64,000 nucleotides of DNA from Actinocorallia populi (lineage in GTDB: Bacteria; Actinomycetota; Actinomycetes; Streptosporangiales; Streptosporangiaceae). Below the pieces are notes generated by a model. The model worked only from the letters and a program-made list of their open reading frames with translations. It did not search any database and was not told where the DNA came from. A program made the translations under genes and the position numbers. The DNA is taken from the NCBI RefSeq assembly GCF_002995495.1, contig NZ_PVZV01000004.1, positions 558,001-622,000 of the forward strand, written 5' to 3'. Within the stretch, counting starts at the first letter, position 1. The number at the start of each line of letters is the position of its first letter. Shown piece after piece: positions 27,123 to 35,683 of this stretch.

Positions 27123-27689
27123 ATGAGCGAACCGTACGACCTGATCGTCCCGATCCTGGGCGCCCGGGTCCCGGTCGACGTCAAGCTGGACTTCCCGCTC
27201 CCGCCGGACGAGGCGCCGCTGCGCGAGCCGCTGTCGGGCGACCTGTACCTGACCTACGGCCTGGACCACCCGCCGTCCGAGGACGGCAGGATCCGCTTCG
27301 AGCCGGTCACCCCGCGCATGGTGCGCGAGCTGGGCCTGGAGCCCGGGCAGCTGCGCGCCAGGGCCTCGGGCAATCTGCGGGTCCGCCGCCCCGACCTGGC
27401 GCTCAACTGGTTCCCCGGCGTCCAGGCGGTGACCGTCACCGTCGGCGGCGACCTGGAGGCGGGCCTGCTGCTCGACGAGCCGTTCCTGGAGAAGATCGCC
27501 GCGGAGGTCGACGGCGAGCTCGTCGTCGGCGTCCCCGCCCGCGACGTCTTCACCGCCACCGGCTCCCGCGACGAGCAGGGCCTGGCCAAGCTGCGCTGGG
27601 TCGCCGACCGGGTCTGGGCCAGGGGCGACCACCTGCTGTCGCGGCACCTGCTGGTCCGCCGCGACGGCCACTGGCTCCCGCTGGGCTGA
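27123..27689 (+). CDS. DUF1444-family protein
   Basis: 188 residues. Resembles DUF1444 proteins, with LGLEPGQLRARASGNL, VGGDLEAGLLLDEPFLEKI and GELVVGVPARDVFTATGSRD. Soluble, with no membrane segment or known catalytic motif; function unknown. ATG at 27123 with GGAGG 9 nt upstream is preferred over a GTG at 27087 that would overlap the cobQ stop. Probably co-transcribed after cobQ (32-nt gap), but a role in cobalamin synthesis is not implied. Ends 11 nt before a convergent TetR gene. Confidence 0.8.
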   Translation: MSEPYDLIVPILGARVPVDVKLDFPLPPDEAPLREPLSGDLYLTYGLDHPPSEDGRIRFEPVTPRMVRELGLEPGQLRARASGNLRVRRPDLALNWFPGVQAVTVTVGGDLEAGLLLDEPFLEKIAAEVDGELVVGVPARDVFTATGSRDEQGLAKLRWVADRVWARGDHLLSRHLLVRRDGHWLPLG

Positions 27690-27700
27690 CCCGGCCCGGG

Positions 27701-28270
27701 CTAGCGCAGGCCGCGCAGCCCCTCCCGGAAGGCGCGGGTGTCGACGTCGCCGAAGAGGGTGCGCTGGACCATGTAGCCGTGGACCAGCGCGACCAGGGTG
27801 CGGATCACGTTGAGGGCCGGCATGTCCCGGGTGATCAGGCCGGTGCGCTGGTAGAGCTCGACGTACCACAGCAGCGCCTTGGTGAACTCCGCCGCGGTGC
27901 GGTCCTCCCGCTCGTCCAGCACCGAGGCGCGCAGCGCGGCGCTCCACACCTTCACGGCCAGGCCGGGGAAGCCCTGCTCGACGTGCGGGAAGGCCTCCAC
28001 CGGCGTGGGCATCCGGCCGAAGGCGGCGGAGAAGACCCGGTGCACCTCGGCCTCGGTCTCGTCGGCGAACGCGTCGATCACCTCGTCCCTGCCGCGGAAG
28101 TAGCGGGTCACCCCGGTGAAGGAGACCCTGGCCTCGGCGGTCACGTCCCGCATCGAGGTGGCGTGGAAGCCGTTGCGGATGAAGCAGCGGCGGGCGGCGT
28201 CGAGGATCTGGGTGCGCCTTGGGTCGGGGACGCGGGAGGGGAGGGTGTCGTCTGCGCTGTCTCGGGGCAT
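27701..28270 (-). CDS. TetR family transcriptional regulator
   Basis: 189 residues. N-terminal HTH at about 15-60 (RRTQILDAARRCFIRNGFHATSMRDVTAEARVS is the region; recognition helix FTGVTRYFRGRDEVI). The C-terminal ligand domain is divergent. ATG at 28270 is chosen because the conserved HTH starts about 17 residues in. Divergent from the DUF4328 gene. A short palindrome CAGTACGTACACTG at 28333-28346 in the shared region could be its operator. Ligand unknown. Confidence 0.9.
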   Translation of the reverse strand: MPRDSADDTLPSRVPDPRRTQILDAARRCFIRNGFHATSMRDVTAEARVSFTGVTRYFRGRDEVIDAFADETEAEVHRVFSAAFGRMPTPVEAFPHVEQGFPGLAVKVWSAALRASVLDEREDRTAAEFTKALLWYVELYQRTGLITRDMPALNVIRTLVALVHGYMVQRTLFGDVDTRAFREGLRGLR

Positions 28271-28388
28271 GACACGTAGGTTTCCCGGCCGAGTCTCCGC
28301 GTGGCGTATCCGACACACAAAGTGCCGGTCAGCAGTACGTACACTGCGGGGAAAGGCGAAGTTCTGGAGGCTCTGCCGGGAGGCGACC

Positions 28389-29072
28389 ATGCCCTGTGGG
28401 CTGTGCGGGGACATCATCCCCACGGTCTCCGTCCGCTGTCCCGCCTGCGGCGCCTGGTCGCACCGGCGGGACTTCCGGGCGCTGGCCATCGGGCTTTTCA
28501 CGCTGCTGGGATTCAACGCCTTCCTGGCGCTGGGCTCGGCGGTGAGCATGCTGCGACTGCTGGCCGGGCTGAACGATCAGACCGTCTTCGGCTACGACGA
28601 GGCGTCCGCCGGGCCGGTGCTGGCCGCCTACGGCGACGTCTTCCTGATCTCCGCGGTGCTCGCCGTGGTCACCGGGGTGCTCTTCATCGCCTGGTTGTGG
28701 CAGGCCCACGCCCAGGCGCCCGGCCCGCTGCGGCACCGCAGGGTCTGGACGGTCGGCTCCTGGTTCGTGCCGGTCGCCAACCTGTGGATGCCGCCCCGGA
28801 TCGTGCACGACGTGTGGGTCTCCACCGGCCGGTACCGCATGGCGCGGCGGCACGGCGTCCTGCTGGTCGTGACGGCCTGGTGGGGGAGCCTGCTGGGCGG
28901 CGCGGCGCTGGCCCGCACCTTCCCCGGCATGGGCGCGAACACGCTGGCCGACGCCCGGTTCGCGGTGGAGACGGGGGTGGCCGCGGCGGCCGGCCTCGCC
29001 CTGGCCGCGACCCTCTGCATGGCGGTCGTCTTCCAGGTGACCCGGCTGCAGCTCTCCACCGTCCTGGACTGA
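28389..29072 (+). CDS. DUF4328 membrane protein with N-terminal zinc ribbon
   Basis: 227 residues. CGLCG and CPACG in the first 20 residues form a zinc ribbon on the cytoplasmic side. Then come about six hydrophobic segments, with the DUF4328 hallmark SWFVPVANLWMPPRIVHDVW around residues 118-137. Function of DUF4328 is unknown; it is widespread in actinomycetes. ATG at 28389 follows GGGAGG at 5 nt. Divergent to a TetR gene, which may regulate it. Confidence 0.85.
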   Translation: MPCGLCGDIIPTVSVRCPACGAWSHRRDFRALAIGLFTLLGFNAFLALGSAVSMLRLLAGLNDQTVFGYDEASAGPVLAAYGDVFLISAVLAVVTGVLFIAWLWQAHAQAPGPLRHRRVWTVGSWFVPVANLWMPPRIVHDVWVSTGRYRMARRHGVLLVVTAWWGSLLGGAALARTFPGMGANTLADARFAVETGVAAAAGLALAATLCMAVVFQVTRLQLSTVLD

Positions 29073-29162
29073 CGGCGGCGGAGCGGGGACCGGCCGGAAC
29101 GGAAGAGCGACGGATATCCTGGTCCGGCCCGTGGCCGGGCCGTCCGGTGAGAGGAAGTGATC

Positions 29163-29792
29163 ATGGCGGTGGGCGGGCTGCGCGAGATCAAGAAGCAGCG
29201 CACCAGACTGGCGCTCGTCGACGCCGCCCTCGAGCTCTTCCTCGACCGCGGCTACGAGAACACCACCATCGACGAGATCGCCGCGGCGGCCGACGTCTCG
29301 CAGCGCACGTTCTTCCGGTACTTCGCCACCAAGGAGGACGTGGTCACCGGCCTCATCACGGGCTCGGACTCCCATCTGGTCGAGCGGGTGCGGGCGCGCC
29401 CCGAGGGGGAGCCGGTGCTGCGGGCCCTGCTGGCCGCGGTGCGCGAGCTGCTGGAGCTGCTGGAGCTGGGAGATCCCGCCCAGCTGGCGCGGATGCGGCG
29501 GCTGCACCGGGTCCTGGAGGGCAACTCCTGCGTCGTCGCGGCCTACCTGACCCGGCACGCCGAGACCTCGGGCCGGCTCGCCGCCGAGCTGGCCCGCCGC
29601 ATGGGCGCCGACCGCGACGACCTGCGGCCCCGCCTGCTCGCCTCGATCTACCTGGGCGCCCTGCGGGTGGGGTTCGAGGACTGCGCGTGCCGCCGGGTCC
29701 TCGAACCGGCCGAGGTGGCCAAGCGTGTCGAGGAGTCGGTGACGCTCGCCCTGGGAGCGCTCCGGGAAGATTGGACGTGCTCCTCCGGCTGA
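29163..29792 (+). CDS. TetR family transcriptional regulator
   Basis: 209 residues. HTH at about 10-55 (LALVDAALELFLDRGYENTT, DEIAAAADVSQRTFFRYFATKEDVV), with an unusually Leu-rich helix after it (LRALLAAVRELLELLELGD). Two vicinal Cys (DCACRRV) sit near the C-terminus. ATG at 29163 is favoured over GTG 29157 since GAGAGG is 9 nt upstream. The quinone oxidoreductase gene follows 31 nt later in the same direction, so this regulator may control that oxidoreductase. Confidence 0.9.
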   Translation: MAVGGLREIKKQRTRLALVDAALELFLDRGYENTTIDEIAAAADVSQRTFFRYFATKEDVVTGLITGSDSHLVERVRARPEGEPVLRALLAAVRELLELLELGDPAQLARMRRLHRVLEGNSCVVAAYLTRHAETSGRLAAELARRMGADRDDLRPRLLASIYLGALRVGFEDCACRRVLEPAEVAKRVEESVTLALGALREDWTCSSG

Positions 29793-29823
29793 GACGGGGG
29801 AGACCCGAGAGCCTGGAGGAACG

Positions 29824-30786
29824 ATGCGCGCGATCGTCGCCGAGAAGCACGGGGGACCCGAGGTCCTGGTCCCCGCTGACCTGCCCGAGCCGGTTCCCGG
29901 TCCGGGACGGCTGCTGGTCAGGGTGGCCGCCGCGGGCGTCAACTACATCGACACCTACCACCGCACCGGCCGCTACGAGACCCACCCGCCGTTCACGCCC
30001 GGTGTCGAGATCGCCGGCGAGGTCGAGGCGGTGGGCGAGGGCGTGACCGCCTTCCGGCCCGGCGACGTGGTGGCCACGGCCGACGCGGTCGGCGGCTACG
30101 CCGAGAAGGCGCTGGTGGACGAGGGCCGCGCCGTGCCGGTGCCGGCGGACGTCGATCCGGAGGCGGCCGCCTCGGTCCTGCTGCAGGGCCTGACCGCCCA
30201 CTACCTCACCCACTCCACCTACGCGGTGCAGCCGGGCGACACCGTCCTGGTGCACGCCGCGGCCGGCGGCATGGGGCTGCTGCTCACCCAGCTGGTCAAG
30301 CTGCTGGGCGGGCGGGTGATCGGCACGGTCTCCACCCCGCGCAAGGAGCGGCTCGCCCGGGAGGCCGGGGCCGAGGAGGTCGTCGGCTACGAGGACTTCG
30401 CCCGCCGGGTCAAGGACCTCACCGGGGGACGGGGCGTGCCGGTGGTCTACGACGGGGTCGGCGCCGCCACCTTCGAGGGCAGCCTCGCCTCCCTGCACCC
30501 GCGGGGCCTGCTCGCCCTGTACGGGGCGGCCAGCGGCCCGGTCCCGCCGTTCGACCCGATCCGGCTGGCCGGGCTCGGCTCCCTCTTCCTCACCCGGCCG
30601 ACCCTGGCCCACCACGTGGCCACCACCGAGGAGCTGCGCACCCGTGCCGAGGACGTCTTCGGCTGGCTGGCGGCGGGCCGCCTGAACGTTCACGTGGGGG
30701 GCAGGTACCCGTTGTCCGAGGCCAGGCGGGCGCACGAGGACCTGGAGGGCCGCCGCACCACGGGGAAGTTGTTGTTGATCCCCTGA
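29824..30786 (+). CDS. Quinone oxidoreductase (MDR family, zinc-independent)
   Basis: 320 residues. GroES-like substrate domain (AAGVNYIDTYHRTGRYE) followed by a Rossmann NADPH domain (VLVHAAAGGMGLLLTQLVKLLG, VYDGVGAATF). It lacks the Cys/His ligands of zinc alcohol dehydrogenases and has the NADPH:quinone reductase signature, so it should reduce quinones or enones using NADPH. ATG at 29824 has GGAGGA 4 nt upstream. Sits downstream of a TetR gene in the same orientation. The C-terminus GRRTTGKLLLIP is typical, so the gene is complete. Confidence 0.93.
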   Translation: MRAIVAEKHGGPEVLVPADLPEPVPGPGRLLVRVAAAGVNYIDTYHRTGRYETHPPFTPGVEIAGEVEAVGEGVTAFRPGDVVATADAVGGYAEKALVDEGRAVPVPADVDPEAAASVLLQGLTAHYLTHSTYAVQPGDTVLVHAAAGGMGLLLTQLVKLLGGRVIGTVSTPRKERLAREAGAEEVVGYEDFARRVKDLTGGRGVPVVYDGVGAATFEGSLASLHPRGLLALYGAASGPVPPFDPIRLAGLGSLFLTRPTLAHHVATTEELRTRAEDVFGWLAAGRLNVHVGGRYPLSEARRAHEDLEGRRTTGKLLLIP

Positions 30787-30830
30787 ACTACGCCAGAATG
30801 GGCGAACTCGTCCCCTCCGAGGAGCCCCCG

Positions 30831-32474
30831 ATGGAACAGAACATCGGCCCTTACCGGCTGATGAACCGGCTTGGCCGCGGTGGCATGGGCACCGTCTACC
30901 TCGCCCAGGACGGCGAGGGCAGGCAGGTCGCGCTCAAGGTCATCAACGCTGAGCTCGCCGACGAGCCCGTCTTCCGCGAACGGTTCCGGCGGGAGGTGGT
31001 CGCCGCACAGCGGGTCCGCCGCTTCTGCACGGCCAGCGTGCTCGACGCGGACCTGGAGAACGACCCGCTGTACGTGGTCACCGAGTACGTGCAGGGCCCC
31101 ACCCTGGACGAGCACATCCAGGCCTCGGGGCCCATGCGCGGCTCCAGCCTGGAGCACCTGGCGGTGGGGGTGGCCACCGCGCTGGCCGCCATCCACGGCG
31201 CAGGCATCGTGCACCGCGACCTCAAGCCGGCCAACGTGCTGCTGTCCCCGGTCGGCCCCCGGGTGATCGACTTCGGCATCGCCCGCGCCCTGGACACCGT
31301 GGCCGCCGCCACCCGCACCGGCACGTTCGTGGGCACCCCCGCCTACATGGCGCCGGAGGTCATCCGCGGCGAGGGCGCCACGCCCGCTGCCGACATCTGG
31401 GCCTGGGGCTGCGTGGTGGCGTTCGCCGGGACGGGCGTCGCCCCGTTCTCCGCGGCCAACATCCCGGCCATCCTCTACCAGGTCACCCAGGGCACCCCGA
31501 ACCTGGAGGGCCTGGACGAGGGCGTGCGCAAGCTCGTCGAGACCGCGCTGGCGCCCGACCCGCAGGCCCGGCCCACCGCCCAGCAGCTGCTGGACCAGCT
31601 CACCGGCCAGACCAGGGTGGACGTGGCGCAGGTCGCGCGGACCGTGCAGTCCGAGTCGCCCTTCAGCCCCGAGCGCGGCTTCACCCACGCGCCCCCTCCG
31701 CCGCCCGTCGAGACGACCGCGGCCATGCGGAGCGAGAACGGGGGGAGCCGCCGCCGCGTCCCCGGCAACCGCAGGCACCTGCTGATCGGCGCGGGCGTGG
31801 CGGTGGCGGCGACGCTGGTCGGCACCACGTTCGTCTACATGTCGGGCGAGGACGGCCCGCCGGAGGCCGCCACCGTCTTCGACGACGCCTTCGCCGACAC
31901 GGGCACGGGCTGGACGGGCAACAACTTCATACCCGGCGTGTCCAACTACGGCTACTTCCAGGGCCGCTACCGGCTGGTCGTCACGAGCGAGTACTCGCTG
32001 AGCGACGAGGTCGGCTCCCCCTACAAGAACGACAGGAAGGAATGGCGGATCCCCTCCCGGGCCCTGGTCTCGGTGACGGTCACGATGAGCGGGACGCCCA
32101 GCGCGTCGGCGGGGCTGTCCTGCTTCGGTCCCGAGTCCCACAAGGAGGGGTACCGCTTCCTCGTCCGCGCGGACGGCCAGGGCGTCGTCGTGCGGCGGGT
32201 GACCAAGGACCGCGGCAACGCCGAGATCGGCAGCCGGAAGGAGGCGGCGGGCTTCTCTCCCGGTAAGGCGAACAGGTTGCAGATCGCCTGCGAGAAGCAG
32301 GGCACGGCGACCCGGCTGCGGTTGTGGATCAACGGAACGCCCGCCCTGGAGGAGACCGACGCCGACGGGGCGCTGACCGAGGGGACCGCCGGGCTGCTCA
32401 TCGAGCAGACCGCCTGGGACGGCAAGGGCCTGACCGCGGACTTCGACGACTTCCAGATCGCCGAGATCCGCTGA
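30831..32474 (+). CDS. Membrane Ser/Thr protein kinase
   Basis: 547 residues from ATG 30831 (GAGGAG 7 nt upstream; ATG 30798 has none). PknB-type kinase domain at about 5-265: Gly loop GRGGMGTVY, catalytic HRDLKPANVLL, DFGIARAL, GTPAYMAPEV. Juxtamembrane linker, then one transmembrane helix at about 318-338 (LIGAGVAVAATLVGTTFVYM). The extracellular part (about 345-547) is a concanavalin/LamG-like beta sandwich (FADTGTGWTGNNF, NYGYFQGRYRLVV), not the PASTA repeats usual in PknB. A sensor of an extracellular sugar or wall ligand is plausible. Ends 3 nt before the convergent hydrolase gene. Confidence 0.93.
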   Translation: MEQNIGPYRLMNRLGRGGMGTVYLAQDGEGRQVALKVINAELADEPVFRERFRREVVAAQRVRRFCTASVLDADLENDPLYVVTEYVQGPTLDEHIQASGPMRGSSLEHLAVGVATALAAIHGAGIVHRDLKPANVLLSPVGPRVIDFGIARALDTVAAATRTGTFVGTPAYMAPEVIRGEGATPAADIWAWGCVVAFAGTGVAPFSAANIPAILYQVTQGTPNLEGLDEGVRKLVETALAPDPQARPTAQQLLDQLTGQTRVDVAQVARTVQSESPFSPERGFTHAPPPPPVETTAAMRSENGGSRRRVPGNRRHLLIGAGVAVAATLVGTTFVYMSGEDGPPEAATVFDDAFADTGTGWTGNNFIPGVSNYGYFQGRYRLVVTSEYSLSDEVGSPYKNDRKEWRIPSRALVSVTVTMSGTPSASAGLSCFGPESHKEGYRFLVRADGQGVVVRRVTKDRGNAEIGSRKEAAGFSPGKANRLQIACEKQGTATRLRLWINGTPALEETDADGALTEGTAGLLIEQTAWDGKGLTADFDDFQIAEIR

Positions 32475-32477
32475 GGC

Positions 32478-33431
32478 TCAGCCCTTCGCGGGCAGGTGGG
32501 CGCCGATCCAGCGGGACAGCTCGGCGAAGGCCCGCTCCCGGGCGGGCCGCGCCGACAGCACGACGTCGTGCAGGGCGCCCTCGATCCGCACCAGCGTCAG
32601 GTGCGCCCCGACCTTGGGCGACCACCGGGCGATGTGCTCGACGTCCAGCACGATGTCGGAGCCGGTGATGCCGTCGCCGGCGGGCTCGGCCGGCACCGTG
32701 CGGGCCGAGCACATCACCAGGACCGGCACGTCGACCGCCAGCCCGGCGTGCAGCCGCTTCTGCCCGCGCCGGACCGCGGCCAGCCAGCCGGCCCGCACGG
32801 GGAAGCCCTCCAGCGGCTTGAGCCGGAGGTCGAAGTCCCACTCGCCCTGGTGGTCGCGGTGGATCGTCGTCACGTAGACGGGCGAGAGCCCGGCGGGCAG
32901 CACCGCCTGCGGCCGGATCCCGCGCAGCGCCCGTGCCAGGCCCGTCCCGGCGATCCGGTTGGGCGCGGACTCGTTGAGGTCGAAGAAGGGGCTGTTGAGG
33001 AACAGTCCCTGCACCAGCCCCCGGCCCTTGACCCGGTCGGCCCACAGCGCGGTGATCAGGCCGCCGGTGGAGTGCCCGTTGACCAGCAGGACATCGTGGT
33101 CCTCCCGGATGATCCGCACCGCCTCGTCGAGCTCGGCGAAGTGGTCGCTGAGGCTGTCGATCATGTTGGGCGTCTGGTACGGGCGCAGGGAGCGCCCGTA
33201 CTTGCGCAGGTCCAGGGCGTAGAAGTCGAAGCCCTGCGCCACGTAGAAGTCCGCGAGGTGGGTCTGGAAGAAGTAGTCGACGAACCCGTGCACGTACAGC
33301 ACCGCCCGCCCCGTCGGCCCGGGGCCCCGGCGGCTGACCAGGGTGGCGCTGACGGCGCCCTCGCGGTCGTGGCCCAGCGGGATCTCGACGGCCTCGTAGT
33401 CCGGCCCCAGCACGTCCTCCATGCGGCTCAT
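32478..33431 (-). CDS. Alpha/beta hydrolase, monoacylglycerol-lipase-like
   Basis: 317 residues. Core motifs are RAVLYVHGFVDYFFQTHLAD (oxyanion region), YALDLRKYGRS, the nucleophile elbow NGHSTGGLITAL and a C-terminal His in EGALHDVVLSARP. The elbow GHSTGG is close to that of lysophospholipases and monoacylglycerol lipases, so a carboxyl ester of a lipid is the likely substrate. ATG at 33431 (another at 33422) lies 12 nt after the LLM gene stop, so the pair probably forms one operon controlled from the KstR-like site at 34486. Confidence 0.88.
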   Translation of the reverse strand: MSRMEDVLGPDYEAVEIPLGHDREGAVSATLVSRRGPGPTGRAVLYVHGFVDYFFQTHLADFYVAQGFDFYALDLRKYGRSLRPYQTPNMIDSLSDHFAELDEAVRIIREDHDVLLVNGHSTGGLITALWADRVKGRGLVQGLFLNSPFFDLNESAPNRIAGTGLARALRGIRPQAVLPAGLSPVYVTTIHRDHQGEWDFDLRLKPLEGFPVRAGWLAAVRRGQKRLHAGLAVDVPVLVMCSARTVPAEPAGDGITGSDIVLDVEHIARWSPKVGAHLTLVRIEGALHDVVLSARPARERAFAELSRWIGAHLPAKG

Positions 33432-33443
33432 TCCATCACGCCA

Positions 33444-34448
33444 TCACGCGTCGACCAGTTCGCGCAGGGCCCGCAGGGTGGGCTCGTCCTTGACCCCGGC
33501 GATCAGCAGGGTGGTGACGGGGCTGGCCTTCCACAGCTCCAGCCGCTCCTTGATGCGCTCCAGCGGCCCGAGCAGGGAGATGGAGTCGGCCAGCTCGTCG
33601 GGCACGGCGTTGATCGCCTCGTCGCGGCGGCCCTCCAGGAACAGCTTCTGCACGCGCTCGGCCTCCTCGGCGTAGCCGAGCCTGCCGATGAGGTCGAGGT
33701 GGAAGTTCTTGTCCTTGGCGCCCATGCCGCCGATGTAGAAGGCCAGCGGGACCTTCGCCCAGGCCAGCGCCTGCTCCAGCGGGGCCACCACGGTGGTGAC
33801 GGTCGCGGTGATCTCGAAGCCGGGGCGGCGCGCGGCCAGCGAGCCGCCGAAGAGGGAGTCGATCTGCTGCGGGTCGACGAACAGGGGCAGCCAGCCGTCG
33901 GCGAGCTCGGCGGCGAGCGCGATGTTCTTGGGCCCCTCGGCGCCCAGGTAGACCGGGATCTCCGGCCGCAGGGGGCGGGTGATGGACTTCAGCGGCTTGC
34001 CCAGGCCCGCGCCGCCCGGGTAGGGCAGCGGGTAGTGCGGTCCGTCGTTCGTGACGGGCTCCCGCCGCGCCCAGACCTTGCGCACGATGTCGAGGTACTC
34101 GCGGGTGCGGGCCAGCGGCTTGGGGAAGGGCACGCCGTACCAGCCCTCGACGACCTGGGGCCCGGACGCGCCGAGCCCCAGGATCAGCCGCCCGCCCGAC
34201 AGCGCGTCCAGGGTGAGGGCGTGCATCGCGGTCGCGGCGGGGGTGCGGGCCGACATCTGCACGACGGCCGTGCCCAGCTTGATCCGCGAGGTGCGCGCCC
34301 CGTACCAGGCCAGCGTGGTGAAGGCGTCGGACCCGTAGGCCTCGGCGGTGAAGACCGAGTCGTAGCCCTGCCGTTCGGCGGCCAGCACCGTCTCGGTGGC
34401 GTCCTCCGGGTCGCGCTGCCAGTAGCCGATGTTGATCCCGAGTTTCAC
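33444..34448 (-). CDS. LLM class F420-dependent oxidoreductase
   Basis: 334 residues. Luciferase-like TIM barrel (MKLGINIGYWQ at the start, LGTAVVQMSARTPAATAM, LDALSGGRLILGLGASGPQVVEGWYG). This is the actinobacterial F420-binding subgroup, which uses reduced deazaflavin for reductions or oxidations of lipids or xenobiotics. GGAGG about 12 nt upstream of ATG 34448. A KstR-type palindrome lies 38 nt upstream of the start, suggesting control by a lipid- or sterol-responsive TetR regulator. Probably co-transcribed with the alpha/beta hydrolase. Confidence 0.93.
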   Translation of the reverse strand: MKLGINIGYWQRDPEDATETVLAAERQGYDSVFTAEAYGSDAFTTLAWYGARTSRIKLGTAVVQMSARTPAATAMHALTLDALSGGRLILGLGASGPQVVEGWYGVPFPKPLARTREYLDIVRKVWARREPVTNDGPHYPLPYPGGAGLGKPLKSITRPLRPEIPVYLGAEGPKNIALAAELADGWLPLFVDPQQIDSLFGGSLAARRPGFEITATVTTVVAPLEQALAWAKVPLAFYIGGMGAKDKNFHLDLIGRLGYAEEAERVQKLFLEGRRDEAINAVPDELADSISLLGPLERIKERLELWKASPVTTLLIAGVKDEPTLRALRELVDA

Positions 34449-34485
34449 GAGTCCCCAACCTCCAGGTCTGCGGTCACCTGGAGAT

Positions 34486-34499
34486 TAGAACACGTTCTA
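34486..34499. promoter_or_regulatory. KstR-type operator TAGAAC-N2-GTTCTA
   Basis: TAGAACACGTTCTA matches the KstR/TetR consensus TNNAACNNGTTNNA with complementary 6-bp arms. It lies upstream of the LLM oxidoreductase gene and its last three bases are the stop codon of the DUF397 gene. Presumably represses the LLM-hydrolase operon; the regulator itself is not in this window unless one of the two TetR genes binds it. Confidence 0.65.
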
Positions 34500-34679
34500 G
34501 TTCGTGAGGAAGACCCCCTGGACGAAGTTGGCGAAACTGACGCTGCTCAGGGTCAGGGACGGCAGTCCCGGGTGCTTGGAGTCGCGGATCGCCCGCCCCC
34601 CTCCGGGGAGGGCGGCGACCTCCACGCACTGGTCTCCGGATCCGCTGTGAGAGGACTTGCGCCAGATGAGATCGACCAC
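34497..34679 (-). CDS. DUF397 domain protein
   Basis: 60 residues, the full length of the family, with WRKSSHSGSGDQCVEVA and IRDSKHPGLPSLTLS. DUF397 proteins are the small partners of DUF5753 HTH regulators in actinomycetes and are believed to act as toxin- or effector-like binders of that regulator. GTG at 34679 with GGAG upstream, 3 nt after the HTH gene stop, so the pair is coupled. Its stop codon lies inside the KstR-like operator. Confidence 0.93.
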   Translation of the reverse strand: MVDLIWRKSSHSGSGDQCVEVAALPGGGRAIRDSKHPGLPSLTLSSVSFANFVQGVFLTN

Positions 34680-34682
34680 GGA

Positions 34683-35537
34683 CTACTCCTTCGCCGCCTC
34701 GGCGATCAGCCGGATGGACTCCTCCGGGGAGAGCGACTCCTCGACGATGCGCTCAAACCGGTTCCTATGCTGAGTTATTGCCTCTGCGCTCTCGATGTAC
34801 ACGTCGCCCATCGTGCCTTCCACATAGGCGATATCGGGGTCCGCCGGGTCGGGGAACGACAGGATCGTGAACCGGCCGTCAAGCCCCGCGTGAGCCCCGC
34901 CGGCCAGCGGCAGGACCTGCAGGGTGACGTTCTCGCGGTCCGCCGCGCCCACCAGCGCCGCCAGCTGGTCGCGCATCACCGAGGGGCCGCCGATCGGCCG
35001 GAGCACCGCCGCCTCGTCGAGGATGACGTGCAGGTGCGGCGCGTCGGGGCGGTCCAGCAGCGCCTGGCGCTGCTTGCGGGCGAGGATGCGCCGGTCGACG
35101 TCCGCCTGGCTGGGCAGGAAGCGGCCCGCGGTGATCACTGCGCGGGCGTAGTCCTCGGTCTGCAGCAGCCCGTGCACGAGCTGGGCGTCCCAGGTGCGGA
35201 TCTCCGAGGACTCGTCCTCCAGGCCCACGTAGGAACCGCTGAAGACGTCGACGTAGGCGGTCCACCAGCCCATCTGGCGGGCCTCCCGGGAGAGGGTGAG
35301 CAGCGCGTCGCGTTCGGGGCTGGTCACCCCGTAGAGGTCGAGGAGCTCGGCCACGTCACGCGGGCGGGTCTGCCCGGTCTCCAGCCGGGACACGGTGGCG
35401 CGGGACCAGCCGAGCCGGTCGGCGACGTCTTGCAGGGTCAGGCGCTGGCGTTCACGCAGGCGACGCAGCTCGCGTGCCAGCCGGCGGCCTCGTACGGTGG
35501 GACGGTAAGTCATAGGACGAGTTTGCTGCCGAGTCAT
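34683..35537 (-). CDS. XRE-type HTH regulator with DUF5753 (Scr1/WhiJ-like)
   Basis: 284 residues. XRE HTH at about 15-70 (LRRLRERQRLTLQDVADRLGWSRATVSRLETG), then the DUF5753 effector domain (about 95-275; WDAQLVHGLLQTEDYARAVI, LLDRPDAPHLHVILDEAAVL, LQVLPLAGGAHAG). The WhiJ/AbaA-type cluster in Streptomyces links such regulators to development and antibiotic control. ATG at 35537; an ATG at 35513 is an alternative, neither with a strong ribosome site. Coupled to DUF397 downstream and divergent to the ATPase gene. Confidence 0.93.
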   Translation of the reverse strand: MTRQQTRPMTYRPTVRGRRLARELRRLRERQRLTLQDVADRLGWSRATVSRLETGQTRPRDVAELLDLYGVTSPERDALLTLSREARQMGWWTAYVDVFSGSYVGLEDESSEIRTWDAQLVHGLLQTEDYARAVITAGRFLPSQADVDRRILARKQRQALLDRPDAPHLHVILDEAAVLRPIGGPSVMRDQLAALVGAADRENVTLQVLPLAGGAHAGLDGRFTILSFPDPADPDIAYVEGTMGDVYIESAEAITQHRNRFERIVEESLSPEESIRLIAEAAKE

Positions 35538-35568
35538 GCGTCAGTACAGAAGAAACCAAGAATCTTCG

Positions 35569-35581
35569 GCAACTCAGTTGC
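35569..35581. promoter_or_regulatory. 13-bp palindrome in the HTH/ATPase divergent region
   Basis: GCAACT-C-AGTTGC is a perfect palindrome with one central base, 32 nt upstream of the HTH start. Most likely the autoregulatory site of the HTH/DUF397 regulator. Confidence 0.4.
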
Positions 35582-35683
35582 GCCGGTGAGATTCCCACGA
35601 CACGCTTTGCGGTATCGGCCTGGGAACCGGCTGTGACCGGCCGAGACGGCCGTGGGTGTGGTGTCGCTGGCGAAAGGGCGGCT

